Part shown: positions 10,279 to 19,444 of the stretch, piece after piece
Layout: the number at the start of each line of letters is the position of its first letter
Numbering within the stretch: position 1 is the first letter of the stretch
Assembly (NCBI GenBank): GCA_963748315.1
Contig: CAVVIK010000006.1
Span: 992,001 to 1,056,000 of the forward strand
Origin: DASPHG01 sp963748315
GTDB lineage: Bacteria; Actinomycetota; Thermoleophilia; Solirubrobacterales; Thermoleophilaceae
Length of the DNA stretch: 64,000 nt
Reading direction: 5' to 3'
Position numbers and translations under genes: made by a program
Notes under the pieces: generated by a model
What the model was told of the DNA's origin: nothing
Seen by the model: the letters and a program-made list of their open reading frames with translations, nothing else
Databases searched by the model: none

Positions 10279-10623
10279 ATGGACCATTCGCGGCCGCTGT
10301 TGATCGAGTTTCCAGCGGACGACCCGCAGCGCGCGCTGCGGTTCTGGCGTGAGCTGCTCGGCCTGTCGCTTGAGCCGCGCACCGCCGATCAGGGCGAAGG
10401 GTGGGAGTCTGCGCCCGACACCGGGCCCGCGGTCGGCATCCATCCGCGTGGACGCGGCCCCGGCGACACCTTCTCGCTGCCCTACTTCGAGGTCGACGAC
10501 GTGGAGCGGGCCCTTGATTCCGTCAGGGCGCTCGGTGGAACGGTCATTCACCCTGGGGAGTCATGGGCGGTCTGCAAGGACTCCGAGGGCACGCCGTTCG
10601 GGCTGGCGGCCCCGATGGGCTGA
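10279..10623 (+). CDS. VOC (glyoxalase/bleomycin-resistance) family protein
   Basis: 114 residues from ATG 10279. One betaalphabetabetabeta module pair is visible: LLIEFPADDPQRALRFWREL, then LGLSLEPR, and TFSLPYFEVDDVERALDSVR, GGTVIHPGESWAVCKDSEGT. The metal-ligand positions of true glyoxalases are not clearly all present, so it could be a binding protein or a dioxygenase-like enzyme. An upstream in-frame extension to 10240 has no family similarity. Confidence 0.72.
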   Translation: MDHSRPLLIEFPADDPQRALRFWRELLGLSLEPRTADQGEGWESAPDTGPAVGIHPRGRGPGDTFSLPYFEVDDVERALDSVRALGGTVIHPGESWAVCKDSEGTPFGLAAPMG

Positions 10624-10653
10624 CGTGCCGCGGGATATTCCGCCCGACTAGCA

Positions 10654-10908
10654 GTGGCCTTCGTCTACCTGCTCCGCTGCGCTGACGACACACTCTACTG
10701 CGGGTGGACCACCGACATCGATCGCCGCCTGGCTGCGCATCGCTCCGGTAACGCCAGCCGCTACACGCGCAGCCGCCGACCCGTGGAGCTCGCGGTCGTG
10801 ATCCCAGTCGCCAATCGATCCGCCGCACTCCGGGAGGAGGCCCGGATCAAGCGACTCCCCCGCGACGCCAAGCTTCGGCTGATCGAGGTTTCGTTGCAGG
10901 CTAGGTAG
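10654..10908 (+). CDS. GIY-YIG nuclease-superfamily protein
   Basis: 84 residues; the domain fills the protein. The hallmark is AFVYLLRCADDTLYCGWTTD (GIY/YIG variant VYLL...LYCGWT), followed by IDRRLAAHRSGNASRYTRSR with the conserved Arg and His. Then EARIKRLPRDAKLRLI carries the Glu. This is the short YhbQ/UPF0213-type endonuclease-like family, usually of unknown physiological role. GTG start, 30 bases after the VOC gene. Confidence 0.85.
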   Translation: MAFVYLLRCADDTLYCGWTTDIDRRLAAHRSGNASRYTRSRRPVELAVVIPVANRSAALREEARIKRLPRDAKLRLIEVSLQAR

Positions 10909-10915
10909 GAACGCT

Positions 10916-10943
10916 GTTGCTTCTCGCGCGAAGCGGAAGCAAC
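10916..10943 (+). terminator. Hairpin downstream of the GIY-YIG gene
   Basis: GTTGCTTC and GAAGCAAC form a perfect 8-bp stem with a 12-base loop, 8 bases after the GIY-YIG stop. It has no T-tract, so it may be a weak terminator or an mRNA-end hairpin. Its position also argues for the later start (10978) of the next gene. Confidence 0.4.
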
Positions 10944-10977
10944 GGTGGCGGGTCCCTGGGCTAATTACGATGGACAG

Positions 10978-11244
10978 ATGAGCAGCCAGAGGGTGCTTAG
11001 TGGGGTGGTGCATGTGTTGCCCGCAGACCTCCGTGAGGTGTTGCTAGCCAACGCGACGGCGCTCGATGCCTGGAACGACATCACGCCACTGGCCCGCAAC
11101 GAGTTCATCTGCTGGGTCGAGGATGCCAAGCAGGAGACCACCCGGGCGCGCCGCATTCGGCGAACCAAGGAGGAGCTGGAGGAAGGCCAGCGTCGGCCCT
11201 GCTGCTGGCCGGGGTGCAGCCACCGCGACCGCACAGGCACGTAG
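10978..11244 (+). CDS. YdeI/OmpD-associated family protein (short form)
   Basis: 88 residues from ATG 10978 (a GTG at 10945 is in frame). The C-terminal domain of the family is complete: LPADLREVLLANATALDAWN, then LARNEFICWVEDAKQETTR, and the RRPCCWPGCSHR terminal motif. It is a second, distantly related member of the family found at 4608-5169, here without the N-terminal half. Function not established. Confidence 0.75.
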   Translation: MSSQRVLSGVVHVLPADLREVLLANATALDAWNDITPLARNEFICWVEDAKQETTRARRIRRTKEELEEGQRRPCCWPGCSHRDRTGT

Positions 11245-11282
11245 CGGCCGCATGTCGGCCGGTGATCGCGGGCCAGGGTTCG

Positions 11283-12200
11283 TCAGGCCGCGGACCGAAC
11301 AGGACCGCGCCGCAGCATCATCTCGATGGAGCTCTTGTCGAGCTCGGCCGGCTCCGTGCTGGCAATGAAGTCCTCGAGCACGGAGACGAAGCGCCCGGGA
11401 TCATGGTTGAAGGGGAAGTGGCCGGCGCCTTCGAAGACCTCGAGCCGGCTGTGGGGCATCAGGACGTGGGCTTCCTGCCCGTGGGCCACGGGAATGATCC
11501 GGTCATGCTCGCCCCAGACGAGCAGAGTCGGGACGTTCTCAGAGAGATAGAGCCGGTCCCGCGCGTCGATCCGTTGCCCGGTGGGATCGATCACGGACCG
11601 GGCGGTATGGAGGAATGCGCGGCGGGCGTGCGCATCGGCCAGCGAATCGACCCCCTCGGCGATCCCTTGTACATCCGCGCTGCCTCGAATGCCGACCTTC
11701 GCGAGCGCGCGGTTGACCGCCCGGCCGGCCGAACGCGCGGCCGAGTTGAAGAGCAGCGGCATCACTAACTCCGCCCCAGGCAGAGTCGCTGCGCGCAAGA
11801 CGACGTGGACTTCGTTGCCAAGCCCGCCGCTGTCCACCAACACCAGCCTCTCCAACCGCTCCGGGAACTGGTAGGCGAACTGCATCGCGATGCCCCCTCC
11901 GAGGGAGTGACCCACGACGGTGACGCGCTCGATGCCCAGCACGGCAAGCAGATCCCTGATCCCGCTGGCGTACGCCCCCAGGGAGTAATCACCGCGTGGC
12001 TTGGCCGAGCGCCCGTGGCCGAGGAGGTCCGGAGCGATCACGGTGTGGCGCTCCGCCAGGGCCGGCATCACGGAATGCCAGGTCCGCGAGCTCGAGGTGA
12101 TTCCGTGGACCAGGAGGACCGCAGGTCCCTGGCCCATCAGGTGATAGGTCACGGGATGGCCGTGCAGTTCCACGACCTCTGTTTCGAAGGGCGATCCCAT
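11283..12200 (-). CDS. Alpha/beta hydrolase
   Basis: 305 residues from ATG 12200 (an in-frame ATG at 12221 is possible). Canonical fold: AVLLVHGITSSSRTWHSVMP oxyanion region, nucleophile elbow VVGHSLGGGIAMQ, acid WGEHDRIIPV and histidine FEGAGHFPFNHDP. The triad is therefore intact. It resembles epoxide hydrolase/C-C bond hydrolase-type esterases; the substrate is unknown. Confidence 0.85.
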   Translation of the reverse strand: MGSPFETEVVELHGHPVTYHLMGQGPAVLLVHGITSSSRTWHSVMPALAERHTVIAPDLLGHGRSAKPRGDYSLGAYASGIRDLLAVLGIERVTVVGHSLGGGIAMQFAYQFPERLERLVLVDSGGLGNEVHVVLRAATLPGAELVMPLLFNSAARSAGRAVNRALAKVGIRGSADVQGIAEGVDSLADAHARRAFLHTARSVIDPTGQRIDARDRLYLSENVPTLLVWGEHDRIIPVAHGQEAHVLMPHSRLEVFEGAGHFPFNHDPGRFVSVLEDFIASTEPAELDKSSIEMMLRRGPVRSAA

Positions 12201-12259
12201 CGCGGCCCATAAGGGTGGCATGTGTCGGCGAAGACCCGTTCGCGGCGCGCCCAGCGACG

Positions 12260-12466
12260 CTAGCCGCTGCGTTCCTCGCGTTCGTCGCCCTCCTCAGGCG
12301 GCCGCCGCCGCGCCAACGCGCGCCCAGCCAGCACCGCCAGAGCCGTGAGCGCGATCCCGATGACCGCCACGACGATGTCGACGTCGTCGCCCGCCACCAG
12401 GGCGAAGGCGACGGGGATCAGCACGATCGCCCAGGCCGCTGGGTGATCCAGGGCCCAGCCGAGCAC
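12260..12466 (-). CDS. Small two-helix membrane protein
   Basis: 68 residues from a GTG at 12466: two membrane segments (AWAIVLIPVAFALVA and IVVAVIGIALTALAVLAG) and an acidic tail. The same frame continues upstream for about 18 more hydrophobic residues (IIGLILFVVAGL) before an in-frame TAG. The true start is therefore probably further up, with either a non-ATG codon or a sequence error hiding it. Confidence 0.5.
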   Translation of the reverse strand: MLGWALDHPAAWAIVLIPVAFALVAGDDVDIVVAVIGIALTALAVLAGRALARRRPPEEGDEREERSG

Positions 12467-12646
12467 GAGCCCCGCGACGACGAAGAGGATCAGGCCGATT
12501 ATGTAATGGGTCTACCCCGGCGCTCGACCACTGATGCGGCAGCGGCCCATCAAGGACGAGGCCCGCCGGGCCGCGGACGCGGGCGCCCTGCCCACACACT
12601 CATCGTTGGTGCGTGGGCGTAACCCGCCCCGTCACTTCCTCGGTCC

Positions 12647-12868
12647 CTACTCGACGGCGGCCAGGTGTGCGCGCGCGTCGAGCTGCTGCAACTCTGGGTC
12701 CCGCAGCGAGAAAGCGAAGAGCCACAGCGCGGCTTTCTGGTCGAGTGTGAGGCCGACCGCCACGTCGATCGCGTCCTCGATGTCTCCGAAGCTCTCGCCT
12801 GTGTCCATCAGTTCCGTGACGGCGTCCCGGTAACTGGCCAGAGGCGGACTTTGCTGGGTTGCGCGCAT
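12647..12868 (-). CDS. Small conserved hypothetical protein
   Basis: 73 residues. The pattern GDIEDAIDVAVGLTLDQKAALWLFAFSLRDP, split by an amphipathic helix, resembles small actinobacterial helical proteins with one conserved Trp. No signal peptide and no catalytic motif. GGAAAGGG lies upstream as a possible ribosome site. Function unknown. Confidence 0.55.
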   Translation of the reverse strand: MRATQQSPPLASYRDAVTELMDTGESFGDIEDAIDVAVGLTLDQKAALWLFAFSLRDPELQQLDARAHLAAVE

Positions 12869-13030
12869 GGCGCCCCCTTTCCTGGGTTCCGTCCGCGTCC
12901 ATCTCCCTCGTCCGCGGGCGGCTCCCGATAGAGGACGAGCATCCCGGCATCGGCCCCTCGCCGCAAGGGGTTCCGGGGAGCGCCGGGCAAGTTGCTACAC
13001 GGCCAGGACGGAAAGTGCACGTTTTTCCGA

Positions 13031-13057
13031 CGTCTCATTCGAACTACAGCGGTCGAT
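13031..13057. repeat. 27-base intergenic motif, copy 2
   Basis: 23 of 27 positions match 10154-10180. It lies between the small gene starting at 12868 and the end of the amidase/carboxypeptidase gene. It could be part of the promoter of the former. Confidence 0.35.
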
Positions 13058-13060
13058 GCT

Positions 13061-14450
13061 TTAGCCGCGGTGCGCCACGCTCACCACCGCCCGCGCGTGC
13101 CTCCGCACCTCCCGACCCGACAGACCCCCCGCCGGCAGCTCAACAACAAACGCCGCGCGCCCGCGCAGCACATGCTTCTGCCAGCTGACCGCCGTTCCGC
13201 GCAGGCGTGCCCGCCGGCCATGGAGCCGATGCGCCGGGAACCGCGCGATCCGGGCGTAGCGGCGCGCGACGCGGCGCGTGGTGCCGTGGCGCTTCGGGAG
13301 CACGACGTGGCCCCACGGCTGGTGGTACCAGATGGAGACGCGCGGGCGGAGCTTGCGCGTCAGGCGCCGGACCGCCCTCGTCTCCGGCTCGGAGAACGGC
13401 TGCGGCCCTGAGAAGTACTGGCTCCACGGCAACCCATCGTGGCGCCAGCGGTACGAGAAGTTCCGGTTCAGATCGACACCGCGGGCGTTCTGGCGCGTGC
13501 CGGCCCTGAGGCCGTCCGGGTTGATCGTCGGCACGACCCACAGGTCGACCCCGCGGACGTCGCGGCGGCGCAATGCGCGAACCACGTCCAGCCCCGCGGG
13601 CTCGTTGCCGTGCATCGAGCCGACGACGAGCGCCTTGCGCGGGCTCGACGGATCGCCGATCCGGAACGCGCGGATGGGCCGGCCCTGCACCGAGTGGCCC
13701 ACGACCCTGCTGGCGGCGTGGCCGAGAACGTCATCCGCGGCACGGGCGCTGTCCGGTGAAGCCGGGCACGGCCGCGCGCGCAGCTTCCGGCGGTACTTCC
13801 GCATCGAGCGCCTCGTCATGTCGCCGTGCGTCTGGTCGCGGAGCCGGCGCACGCGCTCGCGGTGGTACGGCGAGCTCAGGCTCTCGTTGTGCCCGATCAC
13901 GTCGCGTATGCGAATCCCGCGCGAGCAGCGCAGCCAGCGCGTGAGCCGCAGCGACGCCCGCAGCTGTCGCCGGTTCCCCAGCAGGTCGCCGTCGCTGAAG
14001 CCCACGTGCTCGATGCCGATCGCCGTGTAGTTCAGGCCGACCGTGTGCCGGCACATCAGCTTCAGCGGGACGAGCTGTTGGATGCGCCCGCGCGCGCTCA
14101 CCACGAAGTGCGCGCAGACGCCCGGGAGCTCGTGCAGCTCGGGGTCGGGCTGGTTGGGGGCGAACGTGTTCCACACCGTCCGCGCGCTGCCCGCCACGGC
14201 GATGTGCTCGACGATCACGTGCGGGTCGCGCAGCCGATACCTATCGATCCCGTAGTGGCGTTTCGCGTAGGCCGCCATGTCGGACTTGCGCTCTGCGGAG
14301 TAGGGGATCGGGTGCGAGCGGATCGGCGGTCGGATGCTCTCGGTACGCCCCGGCGACCGAGCCGGAACCGCCTCCATCGGAAGCCGCAACCCCAACCGCC
14401 GCCACGAGACAGAGGCTCGCTGTCGCGGCCACGAACCGCGCGGCGCTCAT
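13061..14450 (-). CDS. Exported amidase_2 + M14 zinc carboxypeptidase fusion (one frameshift)
   Basis: Signal peptide MSAARFVAATASLCLVAAVG lies in one frame. After a frame change near 14340 the protein continues. Residues ~60-230 form an N-acetylmuramoyl-L-alanine amidase domain: VIVEHIAVAG (Zn His), HTVGLNYTAIGIEHVG (Glu) and VIGHNES...HGDM (His, Asp). Residues ~275-460 form an M14 peptidase of MpaA type: GSMHGNEPAG (His/Glu Zn ligands), TINPDGLRAGTRQNARGVDL, NRNF, IWYHQPW (third His) and FVVELP (general base Glu). Both zinc sites look complete. The protein probably cleaves peptidoglycan twice: the MurNAc-L-Ala bond and a stem-peptide bond. The joining of both activities is unusual. Confidence 0.85.
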
Positions 14451-14512
14451 CGGGCGAGGCTAGCCGACGAAAAGCGCGCGACAGATGCGCCGATCTGTGC
14501 CACCTTTCATGC

Positions 14513-16771
14513 ATGACGCGGCCGCGTCCGCAGGAAGCGAACGGCCCTCCCGACCACACCGAGCTGCTGGAAGCACTGCTCGAGGAGGCCTCGGACGCGC
14601 TGATCTTGCTCGACCCTGCAGGCGTCATCCAGACGGTCCTCGCCGGCGCCGGCAACCTCACCACCGAGCCGGCCGAGCTCGAGGGGCAGCCACTCGCCGA
14701 CGTCGTCGATCCGGATGACGCGCCGAGGATCGAGCGGGTTCTGAAACACGTCACGAGCAGTGCAGGCAACCAGGGCTCGGCGGAGACCCGAATGCGCTTC
14801 CGGGATTCGTCGGTGCGTCCTGTCGAACTGCTCGTGCGCAATCGCCTCGATCGCCCCGCGGTCGGCGCGGTCGTGGTCGTCGTGCGCGACATCTCGCTGC
14901 GCAAGGCGCGCGAGGAGCGGCTGCGCCAGGACGCACTTCACGACCCGCTCACGGCGTTGCCCAACCGAACGCTGTTCACCGACCGCCTGGCACAGGCGCT
15001 GCAGCGCCAGCGGAGGTCACACGGCCAGGTCGCGGTCCTCTTCGTCGACATCGACGAGTTCAAGTCGGTCAACGACCGACTCGGTCACCGGGCGGGCGAT
15101 CAGCTGATGATCGCGATCGCAAGCCGGCTCGGCAGCTCGCTGCGCTCGTCCGACACGGCAGCGCGTCTGGGCGGCGACGAGTTCGGCGTCCTGCTCGAGG
15201 GCGCGAGCCAGATCGACGCGTGCGAGGTAGCGGATCGCATTCTCAAGGCGTTCACGCCGCCGTTTTCGATCGACAACCATTCGTTCGAAGTGACCGCGAG
15301 CATCGGGATCGCGACGAGCATTCACCCCACGGACAGCGGCAGCGAGCTTCTGCGACGGGCGGACCTTGCGATGTATGCGGCGAAGATGAGCGATCGAAGC
15401 GGCCATTACGAGGTGTTCCAGCCTCGAACCGAGGACGCCCTGCGCGCGGCGCAGGATTCGACCACCGCGATCGAGGTCGACCCCGTCAACGTGGTGCGGC
15501 TCGACCGGGCCCAGCGCGAGCGGGGCGAGATCCGGGCGCTGCTGCAGGACGGCAACGGCGTGCGGACCGTCTTCCAGCCGATCATCGAGCTGCGAACGGG
15601 TCGCGTCGCGGGTTACGAGGCGCTCAGTCGGTTTCCCACCCTGATGCGAGGACCCGACGAGGTCTTCGGCCAGGCGCACCGCTGTGGGCTTGGGTCGTTC
15701 CTCGAGGCGAACGCGATCGCGGCGGCGCTTCGCGCCACCGACCGGCCGGCCGACACCTTCATCTCGCTCAACGTCAGTCCCACCGCGCTGATGTCCAGGG
15801 AGCTCGTTCGCTTGCTGCCCAGCTCTCTCGACGAGATCGTGGTCGAGGTCACCGAGCAGGAGCTCGCACCTCGCTCGGACCTGGTGCATGACGCGCTCGC
15901 GCTCGTGCGAGGCCGGGGCGGCCGGATCGCCGTCGATGACGCCGGCGCCGGATACGCGGGCCTGAGGCATCTGACCGACTTCTCGCCCGACATGATCAAG
16001 ATCGACCACGAGCTGATCCACGGTGCCCACCGGGATCTGCACAAGGGCGCGCTGATCGAGTCACTCGTCAACTATGCGCAGCGGATCGGCGCCTCGACAT
16101 GCGCCGAGGGGGTGGAGGAGAAAGCGGACCTCGAGTTCGTGCGAGCGTCGGGAGTCGACTTCGTCCAAGGGTTCCTCCTTGCGCACCCGGCCGAGCCCTG
16201 GAGCCAGCCGGAGGCCGAGGCCATCGAGCGGCTCATTCGGAGGGCCGCCGATCCCGAGGTCGCTCAGCCGGCAGGCTCCCCTCGTGAGCGACTCGCGGCG
16301 GTGCTCGCCCGCGCGGCTCGCTGGCACGACGTCGACCAGGTCCTCGGCCTCATCGCGATAACGCTCGCGGTCGACCGCGTCTACCTCTCGCGATTCCACC
16401 CGGTCGAGCGGTACGTGACCCTGGTCGCCGCGCATGGCCGCGCCGACTACGACATTCCGTATCCGCTGAGCGAGTATCCGACCACGGCGCAGGTGATCGA
16501 AGGGATGGAGCCACGTGCTGTGTCGGTACGTGATCCCGCAGCCGATCCGCACGAGGTCGAGCTCCTCCTGAACGAGGGCATGGCCTCCGGTCTGCTTCAC
16601 CCGGTCGGGGGCGAAGCGGAATGCATCGGGCTGCTGGAGATCTACTCGCGTCGCGACCGAGACTGGACCCCGCAGGAAAAGCGATACCTCGCTCACATCG
16701 TCGACAGTCTCGGGGCGACGATGGCGCGGCTCGGCAGTCGCGCCACGCCGGACTCGCGCTCCTCCACGTAG
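14513..16771 (+). CDS. PAS-GGDEF-EAL-GAF cyclic-di-GMP protein
   Basis: About 752 residues from ATG 14513. PAS domain ~15-130 (ALILLDPAGVIQTVLAGAG). GGDEF domain ~137-295 with the intact RLGGDEFGVL A-site near residue 220, so cyclase activity is likely. EAL domain ~345-600 with YEALSRF, SLNVSP, VEVTEQEL, AVDDAGAGYAGL, DMIKID, AEGVEE and FVQGFLL; the metal and catalytic residues look intact, so it could also hydrolyse c-di-GMP. The C-terminal ~610-745 resembles a GAF domain. It is cytosolic with no membrane segment. Divergent from the amidase gene. Confidence 0.88.
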   Translation: MTRPRPQEANGPPDHTELLEALLEEASDALILLDPAGVIQTVLAGAGNLTTEPAELEGQPLADVVDPDDAPRIERVLKHVTSSAGNQGSAETRMRFRDSSVRPVELLVRNRLDRPAVGAVVVVVRDISLRKAREERLRQDALHDPLTALPNRTLFTDRLAQALQRQRRSHGQVAVLFVDIDEFKSVNDRLGHRAGDQLMIAIASRLGSSLRSSDTAARLGGDEFGVLLEGASQIDACEVADRILKAFTPPFSIDNHSFEVTASIGIATSIHPTDSGSELLRRADLAMYAAKMSDRSGHYEVFQPRTEDALRAAQDSTTAIEVDPVNVVRLDRAQRERGEIRALLQDGNGVRTVFQPIIELRTGRVAGYEALSRFPTLMRGPDEVFGQAHRCGLGSFLEANAIAAALRATDRPADTFISLNVSPTALMSRELVRLLPSSLDEIVVEVTEQELAPRSDLVHDALALVRGRGGRIAVDDAGAGYAGLRHLTDFSPDMIKIDHELIHGAHRDLHKGALIESLVNYAQRIGASTCAEGVEEKADLEFVRASGVDFVQGFLLAHPAEPWSQPEAEAIERLIRRAADPEVAQPAGSPRERLAAVLARAARWHDVDQVLGLIAITLAVDRVYLSRFHPVERYVTLVAAHGRADYDIPYPLSEYPTTAQVIEGMEPRAVSVRDPAADPHEVELLLNEGMASGLLHPVGGEAECIGLLEIYSRRDRDWTPQEKRYLAHIVDSLGATMARLGSRATPDSRSST

Positions 16772-16774
16772 GCC

Positions 16775-17740
16775 ATGGATCGCGAGCGCGCGCAGCCCGA
16801 AGACCTGCCGCCTCTCGAACTCCGGAAGCTGCGCGACCTCGAGCTCGAGCAGCCATCCGCGCACGGCCGTCCGCCACACATCGCGGCCGGCAGCGGCGTC
16901 GTACGGCGCGGCGACTACGCATACGTGATCGGTGACGACGAGCTGTCGATCGCCGTCTACTGCCTCTCGGATCCGGCGCCGGGCCGGCTCGAGCGCGTGC
17001 TCACCGGCGAGCTGCCCGCCGACGACGACGAGCGCAAGGCGAAGAAGGCGGACCTCGAGGCGCTGACCGCGCTGCCGCCGTTCGAGGACCACCCGTTCGG
17101 CGCGCTGTTCGGGGTCGGCTCCGGCTCGGGGCCCGGCCGCGACCGCGGCTTCGTTTGGGCGCTCGCCGCAGACGGAACCCTGCGCGGCGGGGTGCACGAG
17201 GTCGACCTCGGGCCGCTGTACGACCGGCTGCGCGACGAGATCGGCGGCCTGAACGTCGAGGGCTGCTCCGTCATGGGCGACACGGTCTGGCTGCTCCATC
17301 GCGGCAACGACGGGGAGACCGGAAACGTGGTTGCGGAGCTGTCGCTCGAAGACGTGATGGGCTCCCTGCGTGCGGACCTGCGGATCGATGCACATGAGCT
17401 CGCGCGCATCTGCGCCTACGAGCTCGGTGACCTGAACCGCGTGCCGCTGACCTTCAGCGACGCGACGCCGCTCACGAGCGAGCTGCTCGTCTTCACCGCC
17501 TCGGCCGAGGGCGAGGACGGGGCGATCGAGGGCTCGGTCATCGGCACCCTGGGCACTGACGGCCGCGTGCAGCGGCTGCGCGCGATCGACCGGCGCTGGA
17601 AGGTCGAGGGCGTGCATGCGTCGGTCGACACGGGCGTGCTCGACCTCCTGTTCGTGTGCGACCAGGACGACCCCGAAACGCCGTCGCCTCTGCTCGGCGC
17701 GACGATGCCGCTCGAGGCAGCGTTCGAGCCGCGCGGCTAG
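16775..17740 (+). CDS. Conserved hypothetical protein, beta-propeller-like
   Basis: 321 residues, 3 bases after the GGDEF-EAL gene, probably in the same operon. Repeating strand-turn blocks include DDELSIAVYCLSDPAPGRLE, GFVWALAADGTLRGGVHEVD, TVWLLHRGNDGETGNVVAEL and LLVFTASAEGEDGAIEG. They resemble the phytase-like/SdiA-regulated type of beta-propeller (DUF6929-like). No signal peptide, so probably cytoplasmic. It may bind a small ligand; the reaction is unknown. Confidence 0.5.
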   Translation: MDRERAQPEDLPPLELRKLRDLELEQPSAHGRPPHIAAGSGVVRRGDYAYVIGDDELSIAVYCLSDPAPGRLERVLTGELPADDDERKAKKADLEALTALPPFEDHPFGALFGVGSGSGPGRDRGFVWALAADGTLRGGVHEVDLGPLYDRLRDEIGGLNVEGCSVMGDTVWLLHRGNDGETGNVVAELSLEDVMGSLRADLRIDAHELARICAYELGDLNRVPLTFSDATPLTSELLVFTASAEGEDGAIEGSVIGTLGTDGRVQRLRAIDRRWKVEGVHASVDTGVLDLLFVCDQDDPETPSPLLGATMPLEAAFEPRG

Positions 17741-17763
17741 TCGGCTCGCGGTAGCGTTTGACC

Positions 17764-19056
17764 ATGGACAGCGCTGCCGCCGTCCTCTCCCCGCTCGCCG
17801 CGCGGATCGACGCGAAGATCGCCGGTGGGCGGCCGCTCGGACTGCGGTTCTGGGACGGCAGCGAGCTGCCGGGACCGCCCGGCGCCCCGGTTCTCGTCGT
17901 CAACAGCCCGCGCGCGATCGCGCGTGTCATTCACGAGCGCTCCGAGCTCGGCTTCGGCCGCGCCTGGGTGGCCGGCGAGCTCGACGTCGATGGCGACCTC
18001 GGCGAGACGCTCCAGCTCGCCGACCGCTTCCGCGGGATCAGGGTCGATCGCAAGGATCTGCTCGCCGCGCTGCGAGCCGCGCGCCGCCTCGACGCGCTCC
18101 CGCTCCGCGAGCCGGAGCCTCCGGCGTCCGAGGCGCGGCTGCGCGGCCGCCTCCACTCACTCCGCCGCGACAAGCAGGCGATCCAGCATCACTACGACGT
18201 CTCGAACCGCTTCTACGAGCTCGTCCTCGGCCCGACGATGGTCTACTCCTGCGCGTACTTCGCGAGCGCCGACGAGTCACTCGACGCAGCACAAACCCGC
18301 AAGCTCGACGTCGTCTGCCGCAAGCTGAACCTGCAGCCGGACGAGCGGCTGCTCGACGTCGGCTGCGGCTGGGGCTCGCTCGTGATCCACGCGGCCACCC
18401 ACTACGGCGTCCGCGCCGTCGGCGTCACGATCTCGCCGGCGCAGGCGTACCTCGCGCGCGAGCGCGTGCGCGAGGCCGGGCTCTCGGATCGGGTCGAGAT
18501 CCGTCTGGCCGACTACCGCGATACCGACGACGGCCCCTACGACAAGGTCGCGAGCGTCGGGATGGTCGAGCACGTCGGCACGGCGCAGCTGCCCGACTAC
18601 TTCAACCACCTTCGCGAGCTGCTCAAGCCCGGCGGCGTCCTGCTGAACCACGGCATCGTCCGCCCGAGGGAGCAGAAGCGGAACCCCAAGAGCTTCGCCT
18701 GGCGGTTCGTCTTCCCCGACGGCGAGCTCCAGACGCTCTCGCGCGTGCTGACCGAGATGGAGAAGGCTGGGTTCGACCTGCGCGACGCGGAATCACTGCG
18801 AGAGCACTACGGCCTCACCCTGCGCGCCTGGTACGCGAACCAAATCGCCAACCAGGAAGAGGCGACCAAAGAGGCCGGCGAGGAGCGCGAGCGCGTCTGG
18901 CGGCTGCACAACATCGGCGCGGCGCTCGGCTTCGAGCGCGGCGACCTGTCGGTGCACCAGGTGGTGGCCGTCGCGCCGGGCGCGCCGCACGGCCTGCCGC
19001 TCGCGCGCCGCGGCCATGAGCCCGCCCCGGCTACCGAAAGCGACGCCGCCCGATAG
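17764..19056 (+). CDS. Cyclopropane-fatty-acyl-phospholipid synthase family methyltransferase
   Basis: 430 residues. N-terminal lipid-binding region ~1-130, then the signature QHHYDVSNRFYELVLGPTMVYSCAYF and the SAM motif LLDVGCGWGSLVIHAA. GVTISPAQAYLARERV and MVEHVG follow, and the C-terminal RAWYANQ region. This is the CFA synthase/mycolic acid-methyltransferase superfamily, which adds methylene or methyl groups to membrane fatty-acid double bonds; substrate modification here is inferred. In the window it fits with the acyl desaturase at 34.0 kb. Confidence 0.9.
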   Translation: MDSAAAVLSPLAARIDAKIAGGRPLGLRFWDGSELPGPPGAPVLVVNSPRAIARVIHERSELGFGRAWVAGELDVDGDLGETLQLADRFRGIRVDRKDLLAALRAARRLDALPLREPEPPASEARLRGRLHSLRRDKQAIQHHYDVSNRFYELVLGPTMVYSCAYFASADESLDAAQTRKLDVVCRKLNLQPDERLLDVGCGWGSLVIHAATHYGVRAVGVTISPAQAYLARERVREAGLSDRVEIRLADYRDTDDGPYDKVASVGMVEHVGTAQLPDYFNHLRELLKPGGVLLNHGIVRPREQKRNPKSFAWRFVFPDGELQTLSRVLTEMEKAGFDLRDAESLREHYGLTLRAWYANQIANQEEATKEAGEERERVWRLHNIGAALGFERGDLSVHQVVAVAPGAPHGLPLARRGHEPAPATESDAAR

Positions 19057-19119
19057 TCGCTGTTCTGCCTGGGGGTCGTATAGCGACCTCTAGGCAGCAA
19101 AGCGCCGGCGCCTTAGCGC

Positions 19120-19378
19120 CTACTGCGGCGGGATCTCCGGCTCCGGGTGAATCGGCTCGTCGGGCGTCTCCGGCGCGCCCGGGTCTGTCCCGGGGACGTC
19201 GGGGCGGCCCGGGTCCGGCTCGGCCGGCGGCGACGGCTCGGGGACCGCGCGGTCCCGGCCCCGGGTCGGGTGACGGCGGCGGGGTCGTGGGCGTTTCCGG
19301 CGGGCCTGTGGGCGATCCGGGCCCGGGCAGGGGGCTGGGCGCCGGCGGCTGCGGGACTTCAAGCGTTGCGATGTCCAT
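19120..19378 (-). CDS. Small proline-rich protein (one frameshift)
   Basis: Begins MDIATLEVPQPPAPSPLPGP and ends with PEPEIPPQ. One base too many or too few near 19250 splits it, but both halves have the same composition (Pro/Gly/Glu/Asp, PDPGxPD-type repeats), so I read it as one ~86-residue protein. It is very low in complexity and acidic. Divergent from the exported hydrolase. Role unknown; it could be a linker or wall-associated peptide. Confidence 0.4.
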
Positions 19379-19444
19379 ATCCCAGGCGCTTCCCGCGCGC
19401 GCGCGAAAGAAAACGCTCACGCGCGTCGTTCTACGACTTCGAGG

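Noticed and set aside
13826..14512. N-terminal extension of the GGDEF-EAL protein
   Set aside because: The extra ~230 codons are antisense to the amidase gene and lack domain similarity; ATG 14513 begins the PAS region properly.
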